From Candidatus Uhrbacteria bacterium CG_4_10_14_3_um_filter_41_21 (GTDB lineage Bacteria; Patescibacteriota; Patescibacteriia; UBA9934): a stretch of 39,926 nucleotides of DNA. The notes under the pieces are model-generated. The model made no database searches, was not told the origin of the DNA, and worked only from the letters and a program-made list of their open reading frames with translations. Made by a program: the position numbers and the translations under genes. This document shows, piece after piece, positions 38,103-39,926 of the stretch (positions are counted from its first letter, which is position 1; each line of letters starts with the position of its first letter). The stretch lies in NCBI GenBank assembly GCA_002782865.1, contig PFJC01000029.1, positions 1-39,926 of the forward strand, read 5' to 3'.

Positions 38103-38130
38103 TACGGGCGTATTGCAATACGCCTCTACA
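38103..38130. repeat. Fixed-flank/variable-stem palindromic element (tacgggcgtattgcaatacgcctctaca)
   Basis: Perfect 18-bp palindrome ggcgtattgcaatacgcc at 38107-38124; reverse complement TGTAGAGGC-GTATTGCAATAC-GCCCGTA overlaps the thrS stop codon. Confidence 0.7.
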
Positions 38131-39916
38131 GAGGCATCTTCCCTGCCTTCTGCGCCTCTTCAACAATTTTGTCTTGGGCGATAATCAAATCATCAACTTG
38201 ACCAAAAACATTGATTTTCAAATCATTACCGGCAACTTCTTTTTCACCAACAACAATTGTCCATGGCACTTTCATCTGGGCGGCTGCCCTGATTTTTTTA
38301 CCAACCGTTTCCGTGCTGCTATCAATATCAACTCTGATATTGACATCAACTAATTTGGCTTTCAGCTCTTTTGCAAAATCGATATAATCATCAGAAACTG
38401 GCGCGATTCTAATTTGCTCTGGTGCCAACCACATCGGGAATGCTCCGGCGTAATGTTCAATCATTACTCCCATAAAACGCTCAACTGATCCTAAGATTGC
38501 CCGATGGAGCATTACTGGGCGTTCGCGACCATTTTTCTCATCAACATATTCAAGCTCAAATCGTTCCGGAAGATTAAAATCAAGCTGAACAGTTGCCAAC
38601 TGCCACTCGCGACCAATAGCGTCAGTAGCAATAAAATCAATCTTTGGGCCGTAGAAAGCCGCCTCTCCCGGTGCTGTTACATAGTCTTTGCCTAGCTCTT
38701 TTAAAAGATCTTCCAGCATTCCCACTGATTTTTTCCAAACTTCTTTCCCGCCCAAATATTTATCCATATTGTCTTCATCATGAATAGACAACCGAATGCT
38801 TAGCGGCATTTCAAAAGCTGCGTAGAACTTAGTAATAATTTCATAAAGAGATTTCGCCTCATCTTTTACCTGACTCATCATACAGAAGACATGAGCGTCA
38901 TCCTGAGTGATAGATCGCACACGAGACAATCCCTGTAATTGTCCGGTATTTTCATCTCGATAAACCTTAGTAACTTCACTATATCTAATTGGTAAATCAC
39001 GATAACTTCGCATTCTTGAAGCGTAGATTTGAGTATGATGTGGACAGTTCATTGGCTTCATTACAAAAACCGTATCTGTTTTGTCGCTATGAACTTTAAA
39101 AATATCATCAGCAAATTTATCCCAGTGACCTGATACTTTATAAAGATCCGACTTGGCAATGTGTGGAATATCAACCTTAGTGTAGCCGTATGGTTTCATT
39201 ATCTCCCAAACAAAGCTAGTGAGTTGCTCACGCATTACTGTTCCGCGTGGAGTGAAAAGCGGTAAACCCGGACCAACTAAATCTGAAAAAGCAAAAAGAT
39301 CGAGTTCTTGACCAAGCTTGCGATGATCACGCTTTTTAGCTTCTTCCATCATCTTTTCATAAGCATCAAGATCTTCCTTAGTTTCAAAGCAAAGACCATA
39401 AATGCGTTGCATCTGTGGATTCTGATCATTACCACGCCAATAAGCTCCAGCAATTTTTGATAACTTAAAAGCGACAATTTCTGAAGTATTGGCAACATGT
39501 GACCCGCGACAAAGATCGGTAAACTCCCCAGTTTTATAAATTGTGGCTACCTCGGGGTTATTGATATCAATATCCGCACTTTCATCTTCGCCGAATTTTG
39601 TAGTCCCTTTTGTTTTAAGATCATACAAAAGCTCAACCTTAAAATCTTGCTTCATCTTTTTGAATAATTCGATTCCTTCGTCCAAACTTAATTCTTCTCG
39701 AATCATCTCATGCTTTTGATTTATGATCTTCTGCATCTCTTTTTGAATAGCCTTCAGATCTGTTTCCGATAATGTTTTATCAAGTGAGATATCATAATAA
39801 AAACCATTGTCGACCACAGGACCAACTCCAAACTTTGCGTCTGGATACAATTTTTGTACAGCTGCTGCTAGTACATGAGCACAAGAGTGTCTCATTGCGT
39901 GTAATTTTTCATTCAT
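38126..39916 (-). CDS. thrS: Threonyl-tRNA synthetase (no obvious N-terminal TGS domain)
   Basis: MRHSCAHVLAAAVQKLYPDAKFGVGPVVDNGFYYD, GLPLFTPRGTVMREQLTSFVWEIMKPYGY, MKPMNCPHHTQIYASRMRSYRDLPIRYSE, GLSRVRSITQDDAHVFC, HRAILGSVERFMGVMIEHYAGAFPMWLAPEQ. Confidence 0.95.
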   Translation of the reverse strand: MNEKLHAMRHSCAHVLAAAVQKLYPDAKFGVGPVVDNGFYYDISLDKTLSETDLKAIQKEMQKIINQKHEMIREELSLDEGIELFKKMKQDFKVELLYDLKTKGTTKFGEDESADIDINNPEVATIYKTGEFTDLCRGSHVANTSEIVAFKLSKIAGAYWRGNDQNPQMQRIYGLCFETKEDLDAYEKMMEEAKKRDHRKLGQELDLFAFSDLVGPGLPLFTPRGTVMREQLTSFVWEIMKPYGYTKVDIPHIAKSDLYKVSGHWDKFADDIFKVHSDKTDTVFVMKPMNCPHHTQIYASRMRSYRDLPIRYSEVTKVYRDENTGQLQGLSRVRSITQDDAHVFCMMSQVKDEAKSLYEIITKFYAAFEMPLSIRLSIHDEDNMDKYLGGKEVWKKSVGMLEDLLKELGKDYVTAPGEAAFYGPKIDFIATDAIGREWQLATVQLDFNLPERFELEYVDEKNGRERPVMLHRAILGSVERFMGVMIEHYAGAFPMWLAPEQIRIAPVSDDYIDFAKELKAKLVDVNIRVDIDSSTETVGKKIRAAAQMKVPWTIVVGEKEVAGNDLKINVFGQVDDLIIAQDKIVEEAQKAGKMPL

Positions 39917-39926
39917 ATGCTTTGTT

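Overview
The window looks like a chromosomal fragment from an AT-rich, standard-code bacterium, most likely Candidate Phyla Radiation/Patescibacteria. That call rests on gene families and intergenic style; I ran no search. Left part: a very large secreted surface protein (cut by the window edge), an ECF sigma factor with a DUF5667-type partner, and a divergent HTH regulator that heads an operon of two large secreted or membrane-anchored surface proteins. Then follow a racemase, an exopolysaccharide block (two glycosyltransferases, an O-antigen-ligase-like protein), and a GC-rich foreign-looking lipoprotein with a (D-[TSAV])n repeat and MopE-type metal-binding motifs. The rest is mostly housekeeping: rpmE, prfA, prmC, cupin, DUF3048, rplY, rodA, gyrB, secE-nusG-rplK-X-rplA, a dTTP cluster (dCMP deaminase, DHFR, tandem-domain ThyX, dUTPase, Tmk), gatB, miaA, thrS. 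The most interesting layer is non-coding. There are several families of short dispersed repeats and palindromes: (i) fixed-flank/variable-stem TGTAGRGGC...GCCCGT elements; (ii) fixed-core AGTGMCGATCGKCACT palindromes with variable flanks; (iii) TTAGC/TTATAGC words packed between the rplK/rplA operon genes; (iv) TAGGTAGGAAGT-type words. Some supply stop codons to neighbouring genes, and others appear in frame inside folA and possibly gyrB. Other notable items: a frameshifted HAD pseudogene, a two-state hairpin over a start codon, a second short island of foreign GC3-biased coding sequence after gyrB, and complementary half-signatures in a double ThyX.
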